DNA of 64,000 nucleotides from Luteibacter rhizovicinus DSM 16549 (GCF_001887595.1 NZ_CP017480.1:62001-126000); one strand, 5' to 3'; shown: positions 9,797 through 20,773, numbered from the stretch's first letter. The notes: a model not told the origin generated them from the sequence alone. Numbers and translations: made by a program.

Positions 9797-9870
9797 ACGA
9801 CCGACGCAATGCGAATCGCGGCAATTATAACCGGCAATCGAGGGCCCCGCCGTCGCTTACGGCCCGGCGT

Positions 9871-11139
9871 TCACGTGCGGTGGGACAGCGCGGCGGCAGC
9901 CACGAAAAACGAACCGAACAGCAGGACGATATCCTCCTCGCCGGCGTCCGCCCGGGCCGCCTTCCAGGCCGAGGCCACATTCTCGAACGAGCGACCGGCG
10001 GCCGTCGGGCCGACCGCCGCCAGCGTGGCGGCGAGGGCACCTGCGGGAAGGCCTCGCGGGGTATCGCGCTCCAGGCCAGCGAGGTACCAATGGTCGATGC
10101 GGTCGACGAGCGCCTCGATGACGCCGCCGACGTCCTTATCCGCCAGCGCGCCGTATACCGCCCTCACCTGCCCCCGGCGAGGCGTCGCTTCCAGCCATTC
10201 GGCCAGGGCGCGGGCGGCCTGCGGGTTGTGGCCGACGTCGACCAGGGTCAGCGGGCTTTCGGCGATCTTCTGCAGGCGACCCGGGACACGGACGACTTCC
10301 AGGGCCTGTCGAATCGCCATCGGCGGCACGTCGACGCGCGAGCCGAGGGCGTGGATCGCGGCGATCGCCGTTGCCGCATTGTCGATCTGCACCGGCGCAT
10401 CCAGGCGCGGGCGTGGCAGGTCGAGCACGGTGCCGTCGCGATGCGACCAGCGCCAGCCAGCCTCGCCATCCACACGACTCGCCGAAAACGCATCGCCGCT
10501 GGCCTGCATGTCCGCGCCGATGCCACGCAGGGCATCCAGCAGGCCGACTGGCGGCTGCCGCTCGCCGATGATCGCCGGACGACTGGCCCGGGCGATGCCG
10601 GCCTTCTCGCGACCGATGCTGTCACGGTCACCACCCAGCCAGTCCTGGTGATCCAGATCGATGGTGGTGATAACGGCGACATCGGGATCGACGATGTTCA
10701 CGGCATCCAGCCGGCCACCGAGACCGACCTCGATCACGGCGACGTCCAACGAGGCACGCGCCATCAGGTCGAACGCGGCCAGTGTGCCGAATTCGAAGTA
10801 CGTCTGGGGAATGGATCCACGCGCGGCTTCGATGCGCTCGAACGAAGCAACGAGAGCGTCGTCGGAAGCATCCTCGCCGTCAAGGCGGATGCGTTCGTTG
10901 TAGCGAAGCAGGTGCGGCGAGGTGTAGCAGCCGACACGGTAACCCGCTGCGCGCAGCATGCCTTCGAGGAAGGCGACCGTGGAGCCCTTGCCGTTGGTAC
11001 CGCCGACCGTGACGACGATCGGTGCGGGACGTGGTGCGCCCATGGCTTCCCACACCGCACTGACCCGGTCCAGACCCAGTTCGATATCGCGCGGGTGCGT
11101 GCGCTCCTGGTAGGAGAGCCACTCGGCAAGCGTGCGCAT
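9871..11139 (-). CDS. folC: Bifunctional folylpolyglutamate/dihydrofolate synthase
   Basis: Adds glutamate to dihydropteroate and to folates in the cytoplasm using ATP. The Mur-ligase-type P-loop GGTNGKGSTV is near residue 42, followed by TSPHL, TYFEFGT and VIEVGLGGRLDAVN, all family hallmarks. ATG at 11139 (MRTLAEW) is the usual FolC start. An upstream in-frame ATG at 11169 would add ten residues and begins at the edge of a REP element, so it is less likely. Upstream is purA on the same strand, with the REP in between. Confidence 0.93.
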   Translation of the reverse strand: MRTLAEWLSYQERTHPRDIELGLDRVSAVWEAMGAPRPAPIVVTVGGTNGKGSTVAFLEGMLRAAGYRVGCYTSPHLLRYNERIRLDGEDASDDALVASFERIEAARGSIPQTYFEFGTLAAFDLMARASLDVAVIEVGLGGRLDAVNIVDPDVAVITTIDLDHQDWLGGDRDSIGREKAGIARASRPAIIGERQPPVGLLDALRGIGADMQASGDAFSASRVDGEAGWRWSHRDGTVLDLPRPRLDAPVQIDNAATAIAAIHALGSRVDVPPMAIRQALEVVRVPGRLQKIAESPLTLVDVGHNPQAARALAEWLEATPRRGQVRAVYGALADKDVGGVIEALVDRIDHWYLAGLERDTPRGLPAGALAATLAAVGPTAAGRSFENVASAWKAARADAGEEDIVLLFGSFFVAAAALSHRT

Positions 11140-11169
11140 GGTGGACGATGCCTTTGAGAAATAAGACAT

Positions 11170-11234
11170 GTGGGAGCCGATTCATCGGCGAAAAACATCG
11201 CCGGCATAGCCGGCTCCCACAAGGAGCCGGCTTT
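11170..11234. repeat. Paired REP elements between purA and folC
   Basis: Two facing copies: GTGGGAGCCGATTCATCGGCGA at 11170-11191 and an inverted GCCGGCATAGCCGGCTCCCAC at 11200-11220, then a partial AGGAGCCGGC. The paired, opposed arrangement is BIME-like and can fold into a large hairpin. It also lies between purA and folC, where it could affect mRNA processing. Confidence 0.75.
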
Positions 11235-11243
11235 CGCTATCGA

Positions 11244-12599
<1,356 letters not shown>

Positions 12600-13469
12600 T
12601 TAGCGCGCGCGGCCGGGGCCGTCATTGAGATAGCGCAGGAATTCGGAATCGGGCTTGAGCACCAGCACGCCCTTGCCGTCGGCAAAGGACTTACGATAGG
12701 CCGCGAGGCTTCGATAAAACGAGAAGAACTCGGGGTCCTGGCTGTACGCCTGGGCATAGATGGCGGCCGCCTGGGCGTCGCCGTCGCCCTTGACCTTGGT
12801 CGCCTCGCGATTGGCGTCGGCCAGCAGGACGACCTTCTGGCGATCGGCGTCGGCGCGAATCTTCTCGGCGCTTTCCTGACCGGTGTACCGCAGTTCGTTG
12901 GCCAGCTGCAGGCGCTCGTTGCGCATGCGCTTATAGACCGAGCCACTCACTTCGTCGGGGAGGTCGATTCGCTTGATGCGCACATCGACGATGGCGATGC
13001 CGAGGTTCTTGCGTGCCGCGAGATCGGTGTCCTTGCGCACCTGGCCGGTGATGTCTTCACGACCGCCGGCGATCAGGTCCTCGAGCTTGCGCGAGTTGAA
13101 CTCGTGGCGCAGGGCATCCTTCACGATCGGCGTGAGACGCTGGATGGCCTGGGTCTGCTCGCCCGACGTGGCACGGTAATACGCAGCGTTATCGGCGATG
13201 CGCCACTTCACGTAGAAGTCGACGTTGACGCTCTTCTTCTCGAGCGTGAAATAGCGCTCGGGCTGCGCATCCAGGCCGAGGATGCGGTTGTCGAAACGCA
13301 TCACCTGCTGCACGACGGGAATCTTGAAGTGCAGGCCCGGCTGGTAGTCCGCCCGCACGATGCGGCCGAACTGCAGCAGGAGGGCATTCTCGCCTTCCTT
13401 GACGACGAAGGCGCTGTTGAAGCCCAGCAGGACGAGGATGACGACGATGAGGCCGGAAATGTATTTCAC
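12600..13469 (-). CDS. hflC: HflC, modulator of FtsH protease
   Basis: SPFH/prohibitin-family subunit that assembles with HflK into a periplasmic cage around the FtsH protease. 289 aa with one N-terminal membrane helix (YISGLIVVILVLLGF) followed by the SPFH domain starting FVVKEGENALLLQFG. The start is GTG 13469, overlapping the hflK stop (GTGA); longer in-frame starts would run into hflK. Short basic C-terminus. Confidence 0.95.
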   Translation of the reverse strand: MKYISGLIVVILVLLGFNSAFVVKEGENALLLQFGRIVRADYQPGLHFKIPVVQQVMRFDNRILGLDAQPERYFTLEKKSVNVDFYVKWRIADNAAYYRATSGEQTQAIQRLTPIVKDALRHEFNSRKLEDLIAGGREDITGQVRKDTDLAARKNLGIAIVDVRIKRIDLPDEVSGSVYKRMRNERLQLANELRYTGQESAEKIRADADRQKVVLLADANREATKVKGDGDAQAAAIYAQAYSQDPEFFSFYRSLAAYRKSFADGKGVLVLKPDSEFLRYLNDGPGRAR

Positions 13470-14596
13470 TGTGCATTCCCCTGCGGATTGGGGTTCGCAT
13501 CGGTGGTCGCCGACTGGATGACCGGCCCCACGACCGGCACGTTGCGAACCGTGCCGCCGTTCGACTCGACCGGAAGCTGGATGATGTTCTTGCCGTTGCT
13601 GCCGTCGACCACCTTCGGATTGCCGGCCATGACTTCCTCGACCGTCTCCAGCCACAGGCGACGACGCGTGACCTCGGGAGCGGCGCGGTATTCCTTCAGC
13701 AGCGCATTGAAGCGATCGACGTCACCGTTGGCACGGGCGATACGCTCGACGCGTTCGCCCTGCGCTTCGGCGGCGATGCGCGAGGCATCGCCGCGCGCCA
13801 CGGGAACGACCTGGCTCTCGTAGGCGCGGGCCTTGTTCTCTTCGCTCTGCTTGTCTTCGCGGGCGGCGTTGACGTCGTCGAAGGCGTCCTTCACTTCTTT
13901 CGGTGGCGACACGTTCTGGAAGCTGACGCCCGTGACCAGGATGCCGGCGTCGTACTTGTCGAGCGTGGCCTGGAGGATGTCGCGTGTCTGCTGCTGCAGC
14001 GTTTCCTTGGCCGCGGGTGCGACGCCTGCGGCGGATGCCTGCGCCGGCGTCGGCGTGTCGACACCCGGCGTGGTCAGGATGTTGTCCATGATGTTGGCGC
14101 CGACGACGGAGCGGACAGCCGCTTCCGAGGCGTTCTTCATCGTGCCGTTCTCGATGTCGTTGTTCGAATACAGGAACTTGCGTGCGTCGGACACCTGGTA
14201 CTGCACGTTGAAGTCGATCGCGATGATGTTTTCGTCGCGAGTGAGCATCGATACGTTGTCCGAGATCGAGCGGACCTGGGTCATCTCGACCTTGGTCACC
14301 GTCTCGACCGGGCTGGGCGCCTTCAGGTGGAAGCCGGGCGGGAGTACGCGCGAGAACTGGCCGAAGCGCAGCACCACGCCGACCTGCCGGGCGTCGATCA
14401 CCGTATAGCTGCTGACCAGCAGCCAGGCCACGATGAAGACGAGCACGATGGCGAGTACGCCGCCGCTTCCCGCGCCGAACTTGCCGAAGCGAGCCTTCAG
14501 GCTTTTGAGCATGCCGTCGAGATCGGGCTTTTGCCCGCTCGACCGGTTGCGGTTCCAGGGATCCTTCTGGCCGTTACCGGGTTCGTTCCAAGCCAT
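13466..14596 (-). CDS. hflK: HflK, modulator of FtsH protease
   Basis: Partner of HflC in the membrane cage that restricts FtsH. 376 aa: Gly/Asn-rich cytoplasmic N-terminus (MAWNEPGNGQKDPWN), one helix at about residues 45-65 (GVLAIVLVFIVAWLLVSSY), then the SPFH domain with RQVGVVLRFGQFSRVLPPG. An insertion around residues 165-185 (TTPGVDTPTPAQASAAGVAP) is longer than I would expect and is Pro/Ala-rich. Overlaps hflC by four bases. Confidence 0.95.
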   Translation of the reverse strand: MAWNEPGNGQKDPWNRNRSSGQKPDLDGMLKSLKARFGKFGAGSGGVLAIVLVFIVAWLLVSSYTVIDARQVGVVLRFGQFSRVLPPGFHLKAPSPVETVTKVEMTQVRSISDNVSMLTRDENIIAIDFNVQYQVSDARKFLYSNNDIENGTMKNASEAAVRSVVGANIMDNILTTPGVDTPTPAQASAAGVAPAAKETLQQQTRDILQATLDKYDAGILVTGVSFQNVSPPKEVKDAFDDVNAAREDKQSEENKARAYESQVVPVARGDASRIAAEAQGERVERIARANGDVDRFNALLKEYRAAPEVTRRRLWLETVEEVMAGNPKVVDGSNGKNIIQLPVESNGGTVRNVPVVGPVIQSATTDANPNPQGNAQ

Positions 14597-14766
14597 GAGC
14601 GACAGTCTCCTTGGGGGACCGGAGGGTGGGCGGCTGGCAAGCCTTCAGGTGAACCCGAACGACGGGGATGGACGGCGGGCGTGATACCCCGCCGCCCAGC
14701 CGAATGGGCACGCAAACGTTGTGAATTCTAGCAGACGGGTGCGGATCGGTGCTCGATCGCGACCGA

Positions 14767-16074
14767 TCAGAACTCCGCGTGAGGGGGATCGATCAGGTCG
14801 CGGAGCGGCCTGCCGTGGACATCGTCGCCGATAAGCGGGGCCAGGACCGAGCGTGGGGCGTCGATATCCAGGTGCCAGCCATGCTCATCGATGGCCTCGC
14901 CGGCGATGGCGCCGGCCGCCTTCAGGCGAGCATGCAGACGCCCGGCCGTGAGAGGAAGCTCAAGACCCGCACGGATGCGGTCACCACCGAGCAACTCGCC
15001 CAGCGCGTCGCGCAACCCATCCAGGCCGGCGCCACTGGCTGCGGAAAGCCAGACCTGACGCGGTTTGCCGTCGTCGCCGCGATCGACGCGCGGTTCGGCG
15101 TCGATCAGGTCCACCTTGTTCATCACCGACAGCTGGGGTACATCGCCGGCGCCGATCTCCTCGAGCACCTCGTTGACCACCTTGCGGAGAATCTCGCGTT
15201 CCTCGTCGGCAGCGTCGCTGACGTGGATGAGCAGGTCGGCATCACGGGCCTCGGCCAGGGTGGCGCGGAACGCCGCGACCAGATCGTGCGGCAGCTCGCG
15301 GATGAAACCGACCGTGTCGGCGACGACCGCGGGACCACACGCCAGACCGTCGATCTTGCGCACCGTGGGATCCAGGGTTGCGAACAGCTGGTCGGCGACG
15401 TACACGCCGCCGGTGGTCAGCGCATTGAACAAGGTCGACTTGCCGGCGTTGGTATAGCCGACCAGGGCGACGCGGGGCACCGTGTTACGCAGGCGCGAGC
15501 GACGCTGCTGGTCGCGCTGGGTCTGCACCTTCTCCAGGCGCTTGCTCAGCATCTTCACGCGCTCGGCGAGCAGGCGGCGATCGGTCTCCAGCTGGGTTTC
15601 ACCCGGGCCGCGGTTGCCGATGGCACCGCCGCGCTGGGCGTCCAGATGGGTCCAGCCACGAACCAGGCGCGTCGCAACGTGCTTGAGCTGGGCCAGCTCG
15701 ACCTCGAGCTTGCCCTCATGGGAACGGGCCCGCTGGGCGAAAATGTCGAGAATCAGCCCGGCGCGGTCGACGACGCGCGTCCCCAGGTGCTTCTCGAGAT
15801 TGCGCTCCTGCACCGGCGTCAGCTCGTGATCGACGAGAACCAGGTCGGCCTCGAGCGCGCGCACGGCTTCGGCGACCTCGTCGGCCTTGCCACTGCCGAT
15901 ATAGAAACGGGGATTGGGTGTCGCCACCCGGGCCGGAATACTGGCCAGGACTTCGGCGCCTGCCGAAGCGACCAGTTCGGCGAATTCCTCGCCACGGCGG
16001 ATCGCGTCGCCTTCGCCACGCGAATGCGGCAGGACCAGCACGGCCCGCTCGCCTTTCTTTTGCCTATCGAACAC
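14767..16074 (-). CDS. hflX: Ribosome-associated GTPase HflX
   Basis: GTPase that splits stalled ribosomes during stress. 435 aa: N-terminal HflX domain with IPARVATPNPRFYIGSGK, Gly-rich linker (RGGAIGNRGPGETQLETD), then the G domain with G1 VALVGYTNAGKSTL, G3 DTVGFIRELPHDL and G4 NKVD. Sits between hfq and hflK in the conserved order, separated by about 90 bases from hfq. Confidence 0.95.
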   Translation of the reverse strand: MFDRQKKGERAVLVLPHSRGEGDAIRRGEEFAELVASAGAEVLASIPARVATPNPRFYIGSGKADEVAEAVRALEADLVLVDHELTPVQERNLEKHLGTRVVDRAGLILDIFAQRARSHEGKLEVELAQLKHVATRLVRGWTHLDAQRGGAIGNRGPGETQLETDRRLLAERVKMLSKRLEKVQTQRDQQRRSRLRNTVPRVALVGYTNAGKSTLFNALTTGGVYVADQLFATLDPTVRKIDGLACGPAVVADTVGFIRELPHDLVAAFRATLAEARDADLLIHVSDAADEEREILRKVVNEVLEEIGAGDVPQLSVMNKVDLIDAEPRVDRGDDGKPRQVWLSAASGAGLDGLRDALGELLGGDRIRAGLELPLTAGRLHARLKAAGAIAGEAIDEHGWHLDIDAPRSVLAPLIGDDVHGRPLRDLIDPPHAEF

Positions 16075-16165
16075 TTAGGGGGATGACCTCATGAGAAGAA
16101 GGGGCGCGCGATGCCAAAGCATACGCGCACCCGTTCCTTTACATATGGGTTGCCGCCGGGGCCCC

Positions 16166-16426
16166 TCAACCCTCGGCGTCGCCCGCACCCGATTCCGGGT
16201 GATTCTCGTGGCCACCGACCCGCACATTGCGGCTCGGCACGACCGTCGAGATGGCGTGCTTGTAAACCATCTGGCTCACCTGATTGCGCAGCAGAACCAC
16301 GAACTGGTCGAACGACTCGATCGTGCCCTGCAGCTTGATACCGTTCACCAGGTAAATGGCGACCGGCACGCGCTCACGGCGAAGCGCATTCAAAAACGGA
16401 TCCTGCAACGACTGCCCTTTGGACAT
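16166..16426 (-). CDS. hfq: RNA chaperone Hfq
   Basis: Hexameric Sm-like protein that pairs small RNAs with mRNAs. 86 aa starting [18 protein letters not shown], with the Sm1 segment ([19 protein letters not shown]) and the Sm2 motif [11 protein letters not shown]-terminal tail is short and acidic. ATG 16426 is preceded by a GGGAG ribosome site; the longer in-frame extension is upstream leader. Lies between miaA and hflX, as in other gammaproteobacteria. Confidence 0.97.
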   Translation of the reverse strand: MSKGQSLQDPFLNALRRERVPVAIYLVNGIKLQGTIESFDQFVVLLRNQVSQMVYKHAISTVVPSRNVRVGGHENHPESGAGDAEG

Positions 16427-16516
16427 TTCTTCTTCTCCCCTACGCCTTTCGTACGGGTCCGGGTAAAAAAACGCCAAACGGCGCCCCAGCCCAAGTGTCT
16501 TGAATCTTAACTGCTT

Positions 16517-17497
16517 TTAAACGCCAGCAGGAAGCGCCGGACGTGACGACATCGGCATTCCCAGGAACGGGCCCAGCGCTTTGTCCACTTCCGGCAACGG
16601 ATCCCCCCGGTCCGGGTCGAACGTGCGTGCGTCGAGCTCGCTTCGAAGCCAGGTGATCTGCCGCTTGGCGAGTTGCCGCGTTGCATAGATACCACGGTCG
16701 CGCAGGTTCGTGGCGTCGCCCTGCCCGTCGAGATACTCCCAGGCCTGCCGGTAGCCCACGGCGCGGATCGCCGGAAGGTCGGCATGCAAGTCGGCGCGGG
16801 CCTTGAGCGCCCTGACTTCATCGAGAAAGCCCTCGGCCAGCATGGTGTCGAAGCGGGTGGCGATCCGGGCGTGCAGCGCCTTGCGGTCGTCCGGCAACAG
16901 GGCGAGCTTGAGCACCCGCCAGGGCAGTCGATCGCCGGTTGCCTGCTTCTGCAGATCGGTCAGGCGTTGGCCGGTCAGCGCCATGACCTCGAGCGCGCGC
17001 TGGATGCGTTGGGCATCGCCCGGCCGAATTCGCTCACCGGCGACGGGGTCCATCGCCGCCATGCGTGTGTGCATCGATGCCCAACCGACGGTTGCCGCTT
17101 CCGCCCCCAGCCGCTCGCGGAAGACCGGATCGGCTTCCGGGAGGTCGGACAGGCCACGCTGGAGCGCCCGGAAGTACAGGCCCGTGCCGCCGACCAGGAG
17201 GGGAACCTTCCCCGCTTCCCTCACCCGGGCCATCGCGGCCAGCGCATCGCTGCGGAAATCCGCCGCCGAATAGGGCTGGGCCGGATCGCGGATATCGACC
17301 AGCTCGTGCGGATACCGCGCCAGCGTCGCGGCATCCGGTTTGGCCGAACCGATGTCGAGCCCACGATAGACCAGCGCCGAGTCGACGCTGATGAGCGCGA
17401 CCGGATAGCGATCCGCCAGCGCGCAGGCGAGCGCCGTCTTACCCGACGCGGTCGGGCCCATCAGGAAGATGGCAAGGGGGCGGGTGTCGAGACTCAT
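16517..17497 (-). CDS. miaA: tRNA dimethylallyltransferase
   Basis: Adds a dimethylallyl group to A37 of tRNAs reading UNN codons. 326 aa from ATG 17497 (MSLDTRP); nine further in-frame codons upstream are not needed. P-loop [11 protein letters not shown] near residue 13, [28 protein letters not shown] and the [12 protein letters not shown] segment are all present. First gene of the hfq operon; the DnaA-box module array begins about 70 bases upstream of its start. Confidence 0.96.
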   Translation of the reverse strand: MSLDTRPLAIFLMGPTASGKTALACALADRYPVALISVDSALVYRGLDIGSAKPDAATLARYPHELVDIRDPAQPYSAADFRSDALAAMARVREAGKVPLLVGGTGLYFRALQRGLSDLPEADPVFRERLGAEAATVGWASMHTRMAAMDPVAGERIRPGDAQRIQRALEVMALTGQRLTDLQKQATGDRLPWRVLKLALLPDDRKALHARIATRFDTMLAEGFLDEVRALKARADLHADLPAIRAVGYRQAWEYLDGQGDATNLRDRGIYATRQLAKRQITWLRSELDARTFDPDRGDPLPEVDKALGPFLGMPMSSRPALPAGV

Positions 17498-17567
17498 GCG
17501 CGGACCGCGATCAAACAAGCGCAAGGTTAGCCCATGTCACGCAGCAAGCGGTCAAGGAATAAGCAGC

Positions 17568-17650
17568 GCAACGCAAGTGCATGGTGGCAAAGGCGGGAAC
17601 GCAGTTGTCCACAGGCTTATGCAAGGCCTGTCCACATCGCCTGTGGATAT
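17568..17650 (+). repeat. DnaA-box module 1
   Basis: Begins with GCAACGCAAG (17568-17577). A 46-bp core starts 37 bases later at 17605 and holds three direct 9-mers, TTGTCCACA (17605-17613), TTATGCAAG (17617-17625) and CTGTCCACA (17628-17636), plus one inverted 9-mer TGTGGATAT (17642-17650). These resemble the E. coli DnaA box TTATCCACA, each with one or more mismatches. Spacing inside the core is 9-3-9-2-9-5-9. Confidence 0.75.
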
Positions 17651-17691
17651 CGCGCAGGAGGATGTCGCGGTGTGGTCAGTAAGTAAGCAGC

Positions 17692-17774
17692 GCAACGCAA
17701 GTGCATGGCGACGAAGGCCGAATCCGACTTATGCACATGGTTATGCAGGCGGTATCCACATTCGCTGTGGATAT
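17692..17774 (+). repeat. DnaA-box module 2
   Basis: Same layout as module 1: GCAACGCAAG at 17692-17701, core at 17729-17774 with TTATGCACA, TTATGCAGG, GTATCCACA and inverted TGTGGATAT. The offset from GCAACGCAAG to the core is again 37 bases. The sequence immediately before it (AGTAAGTAAGCAGC) resembles that before module 1 (GGAATAAGCAGC). Confidence 0.75.
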
Positions 17775-17863
17775 CACGCGCGTGAGAATCAGGGACGGCT
17801 GACCTCGCACTTTTCGCATGCTGCGCTACGCTTCCGCAGACGACTGCTCACTTACTGACCATT

Positions 17864-17946
17864 GCAACGCAAGTGCTTGCCAGGCAAGCCGCTATCCGAC
17901 TTATGCACATGCTTATGCAAGCCCTGTCCACACGTGCTGTGGATAT
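17864..17946 (+). repeat. DnaA-box module 3
   Basis: GCAACGCAAG at 17864-17873, core at 17901-17946 with TTATGCACA, TTATGCAAG, CTGTCCACA and inverted TGTGGATAT. Offset 37 again. Between the two parts is a small palindrome, CTTGCCAGGCAAG. It is preceded by ACTTACTGACCA, the reverse complement of the TGGTCAGTAAGT seen before module 2. Confidence 0.75.
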
Positions 17947-17976
17947 CCCTTCGTCCGCGACCATGGAGTTCTTTCG

Positions 17977-18330
17977 ATGACGACCGCGCAAGCGCAACCG
18001 ACCGATCACACCGGCATCGAATCCACGGAACGCGAGAAGTTCTACGCCGACCTCAACCGTACTCGCGCCGAGGCCGAGAAGTTCTACGCGGAGATGAGGA
18101 AGCTCAACAGGGAATCATCCCGATCCTTCGATGAGACGATGAAGGTGCGCGCCGAGAGGGACAAGGCTGAAGCCGAAGCGAGAAAACTCGCCATGGACAC
18201 AATGAAGACCCAGCTGGATATCCGCTGGTACACGCCCATCGTGAGCGGTTCCATCGCGCTAGCGTGGTTTAGCGCTGGCGGGGCATTCGTCACGGGACTG
18301 ATAAAGTTGTTATCTGTTTGGGGCAAGTGA
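17977..18330 (+). CDS. Small coiled-coil protein with C-terminal membrane anchor, unknown
   Basis: 117 aa. Residues about 15-75 are highly charged and predicted coiled coil (STEREKFYADLNRTRAEAEK, then ERDKAEAEARK). A hydrophobic stretch near residues 87-110 (IVSGSIALAWFSAGGAFVTG) should anchor it in the membrane, with a short basic end. GGAG lies 11 bases before the ATG. It is enclosed by DnaA-box modules 3 and 4, separated from module 3 by 30 bases. Codon use is less GC-biased than its neighbours. I do not recognise a family; similar small proteins occur as orphans and in mobile regions. Confidence 0.6.
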   Translation: MTTAQAQPTDHTGIESTEREKFYADLNRTRAEAEKFYAEMRKLNRESSRSFDETMKVRAERDKAEAEARKLAMDTMKTQLDIRWYTPIVSGSIALAWFSAGGAFVTGLIKLLSVWGK

Positions 18331-18357
18331 TCAGCTCGTGGCTACTCACTGACCAAG

Positions 18358-18440
18358 GCAACGCAAGCCCTTGCCTGCGAAGGCGCGATCCGACTTATCC
18401 ACACGGTTATGCAGGTCGTATCCACAATCCGTGTGGATAA
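18358..18440 (+). repeat. DnaA-box module 4 (two perfect consensus boxes)
   Basis: GCAACGCAAG at 18358-18367, core at 18395-18440. The first box TTATCCACA (18395-18403) and the inverted last box TGTGGATAA (18432-18440) match the E. coli DnaA consensus exactly; TTATGCAGG and GTATCCACA lie between. Offset and spacing are identical to modules 1-3. The S46 peptidase stop codon lies 23 bases further on. Confidence 0.8.
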
Positions 18441-18462
18441 CGCCTGACACTCGGCCTGTCAC

Positions 18463-20613
18463 TTACTTTGCAGGAACACCCAGTTCCTTGAGCAACGCCG
18501 GTGACGGATACACCTTGTCCATCAACCAACGCATGTAGCGCATGTCGACGTGGATCGCGCGCTTGTAGCGCGGGTCGTACATCCAGCTGGCGCTGACGGC
18601 TTCCCAGTTGCTGTCGAAGTTGAGACCGACCAGCTCACCCTTCGCATTGAGTACCGGCGAACCCGAGTTGCCACCCGTCGTATCCAGGTTGCTGAGGAAG
18701 TCGACCGGCATGGCACCCGTCTTCGGATCGGCGTAGCCCGTGAAGTCGCCCTTACGGATGGCGTCGAGCAGGGGCTTGGGTGCATCGAACGGAGCGACAC
18801 CCGTGTTCTTCTCGACGATCCCCTGCACGGTGGTCAGCGGCGCATAGGTCACCGCGTCGCGCGCCTTCAACGGCGTGACCTTACCGTAGCTGACACGCAG
18901 GGTGGAGTTGGCGTCCGGATAGACCGCTTTGCCCTGCTTCTCCCGATAGGCGATCAGTGCCTGCATATAGGAGGGACGCAGGCGCAGGAGGTCGCCTTCA
19001 CGCGCCTTGCGTTCGTCCTCGATGCGCAGCAGCGCGGGACGCAGGGTGCGAGCCGCGACCAGCAGGGCATCGTTGCTTTTCTCGATCTCGGCTGGCGTTG
19101 CCGCGAACAGGCGCGTGCGCTCGGGCTCGCCGCCGAATGCCGTCGCGCCATAGATGTGATCGAGCGCTTTGGCGAGATCGGCTGGCGTCCGACCGAACAC
19201 CTTGTCGACTTCAGGCAGGCGTTGCCCTTCCGGCAGCTTCTGATAGCGCGTCATCAAGGACGTGACCAGGGCCTTTTCCACGCGCGCGTCATAACGACGC
19301 TGGATCTGCTTCAGCTGGCTCTGGATCAGTTCCTCGTCGCGCTTCTGGTAGCCGGACTCGCGCTCCGCGTCCGGCTTGGGACGTTCGACCGCGAGACGAT
19401 CGATCGACAGCGCCCCACGCATCAGTTGGGTCTGGCTCGATAGCAAGCCGACGAGAAGGTCGCGCTCGCGCACGTCCTTGCCCTGCGCGATGAGCGCCAT
19501 GGCCTGGTCGATCTGCGGCTTCAGCGTCTTCGCATCGGGCTGCGTCGCGAGCCATGCCAGCATGGCGGCCTCGTCCTCACGGCGAACCGTCACCGCGTCG
19601 CTGCGCTCGAGACCTTCGAGTTCGCCACTGAATCGCTTGATACCGTTCTTCAGGGTCTGCAACTGCGAGGCGTAGCGGATGCCGGCCTCCTTGTCGGCCT
19701 TGCCCTCGGCCTCGATCACGTCCTGCAAGGCTTTCAGCACAGCGACCGACGTCGGCAGGCGCCACTCGATCTGGTCGGCGAATTCGGCGGCCGTGCGGTG
19801 GCGGTAGGTGATACCCGGATAGCCGGCCAGCATGACGAAATCGCCCTCGGCGACACCTTCCGTGGAGATTTGAAGATGCGACGGCGGATGGTAGGGCACG
19901 TTGTCCGGTGAGAAGTCCGCCGGCTTGCCGTCCTTGCCGACGTAGGCACGCAGGATGGTGAAGTCGCCGGCGTGACGCGGCCAGACGAAATTATCGACCT
20001 CATCGCCATAGTTGCCGATCGCACGCGGCGGCGCGTAAACCAGGCGGATATCGCGCAGCTCGAGCTGGCGGACCAGGTAGAAGTCCCGCCCGTAGAACAT
20101 GTTGGCGACACTGCACTTGATCCCGTCCTTCTCGCACGCGGCGACGAGGGCCTTGCTGGCGGCGTCCACCGCATCGAAATACGCCCTGCCCGTCTTGCCG
20201 CGGGCGCCGGCCAGCACCTGGTCGGTGACCTTGTCGAAGCCGACCGTGACGCGAAGGCGGTAGTCGGGGTTGGCCGGAAGCTCGCCCGCGCGGTCCGCGG
20301 CCACGTAGCCCTCGGTGATCAGGTCGCGGTCCGGCTTCGAGTTGTACTGGATGACGCCAAAGGCGACGTGGTGGTTGGTCACCACCAGGCCATCGGCCGA
20401 AACGAAGGAGCCGGTCCCGCCACCGATGCGGACCACGGCGTTCAGGGGTGCCCGGGTGAGGTCGGCAAGATCCTTCGGGTCGCCGCGAAAGCCCGCGTCT
20501 TTGAGATTCTTCGCAATTCCGGGCAGCTGCGACGGCAGCCACATGCCCTCGTCTGCCTTCGCGTCCAGCGCCAGCGCCATGGCTGCTCCCAGCATCATCG
20601 TACGGATTCGCAT
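18463..20613 (-). CDS. S46 family dipeptidyl-peptidase (DPP7/DPP11 type)
   Basis: Exported serine peptidase that releases dipeptides from oligopeptide N-termini. 716 aa from ATG 20613: signal peptide to about residue 20 (ends DAKA), then [11 protein letters not shown], the family's mature start. The chymotrypsin-like triad is visible in part: [11 protein letters not shown] (His near residue 81-82) and [10 protein letters not shown] (Ser near 648). Xanthomonadales and Bacteroidetes carry many S46 members. DPP7 versus DPP11 specificity depends on one residue near the C-terminus that I cannot place without alignment. Confidence 0.92.
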   Translation of the reverse strand: MRIRTMMLGAAMALALDAKADEGMWLPSQLPGIAKNLKDAGFRGDPKDLADLTRAPLNAVVRIGGGTGSFVSADGLVVTNHHVAFGVIQYNSKPDRDLITEGYVAADRAGELPANPDYRLRVTVGFDKVTDQVLAGARGKTGRAYFDAVDAASKALVAACEKDGIKCSVANMFYGRDFYLVRQLELRDIRLVYAPPRAIGNYGDEVDNFVWPRHAGDFTILRAYVGKDGKPADFSPDNVPYHPPSHLQISTEGVAEGDFVMLAGYPGITYRHRTAAEFADQIEWRLPTSVAVLKALQDVIEAEGKADKEAGIRYASQLQTLKNGIKRFSGELEGLERSDAVTVRREDEAAMLAWLATQPDAKTLKPQIDQAMALIAQGKDVRERDLLVGLLSSQTQLMRGALSIDRLAVERPKPDAERESGYQKRDEELIQSQLKQIQRRYDARVEKALVTSLMTRYQKLPEGQRLPEVDKVFGRTPADLAKALDHIYGATAFGGEPERTRLFAATPAEIEKSNDALLVAARTLRPALLRIEDERKAREGDLLRLRPSYMQALIAYREKQGKAVYPDANSTLRVSYGKVTPLKARDAVTYAPLTTVQGIVEKNTGVAPFDAPKPLLDAIRKGDFTGYADPKTGAMPVDFLSNLDTTGGNSGSPVLNAKGELVGLNFDSNWEAVSASWMYDPRYKRAIHVDMRYMRWLMDKVYPSPALLKELGVPAK

Positions 20614-20716
20614 GTTGATCGTTGCCCCTGTCGGCCGTGCGGTACGCCCGACCATAGAGGCTCCGGTCCGGAGCTGGCAATGCCGCGCCGCACAAGCCTG
20701 GCGACCCTTGCGGGAC

Positions 20717-20722
20717 TATAAT
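20717..20722 (+). promoter_or_regulatory. Candidate -10 box for tdh
   Basis: A perfect TATAAT in GGGACTATAATGCC, about 52 bases before the tdh ATG. No good -35 is found 16-18 bases upstream, so the assignment is tentative. Confidence 0.4.
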
Positions 20723-20773
20723 GCCGGTTTGGGTCCGCACCGCGGGCCGTCCCCACGACAATCCTGGATAACC

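Noticed and set aside
17469..17858. Short open frame across modules 1 and 2
   Set aside because: It runs through repeat sequence, translating the box motifs; no start site or domain.
17568..18440. Integron-type attC sites or a CRISPR array
   Set aside because: No attC core sites or integrase, and repeats are separated by unequal distances (124, 172 and 494 bases) with no spacer pattern. The 9-mers fit DnaA boxes better.
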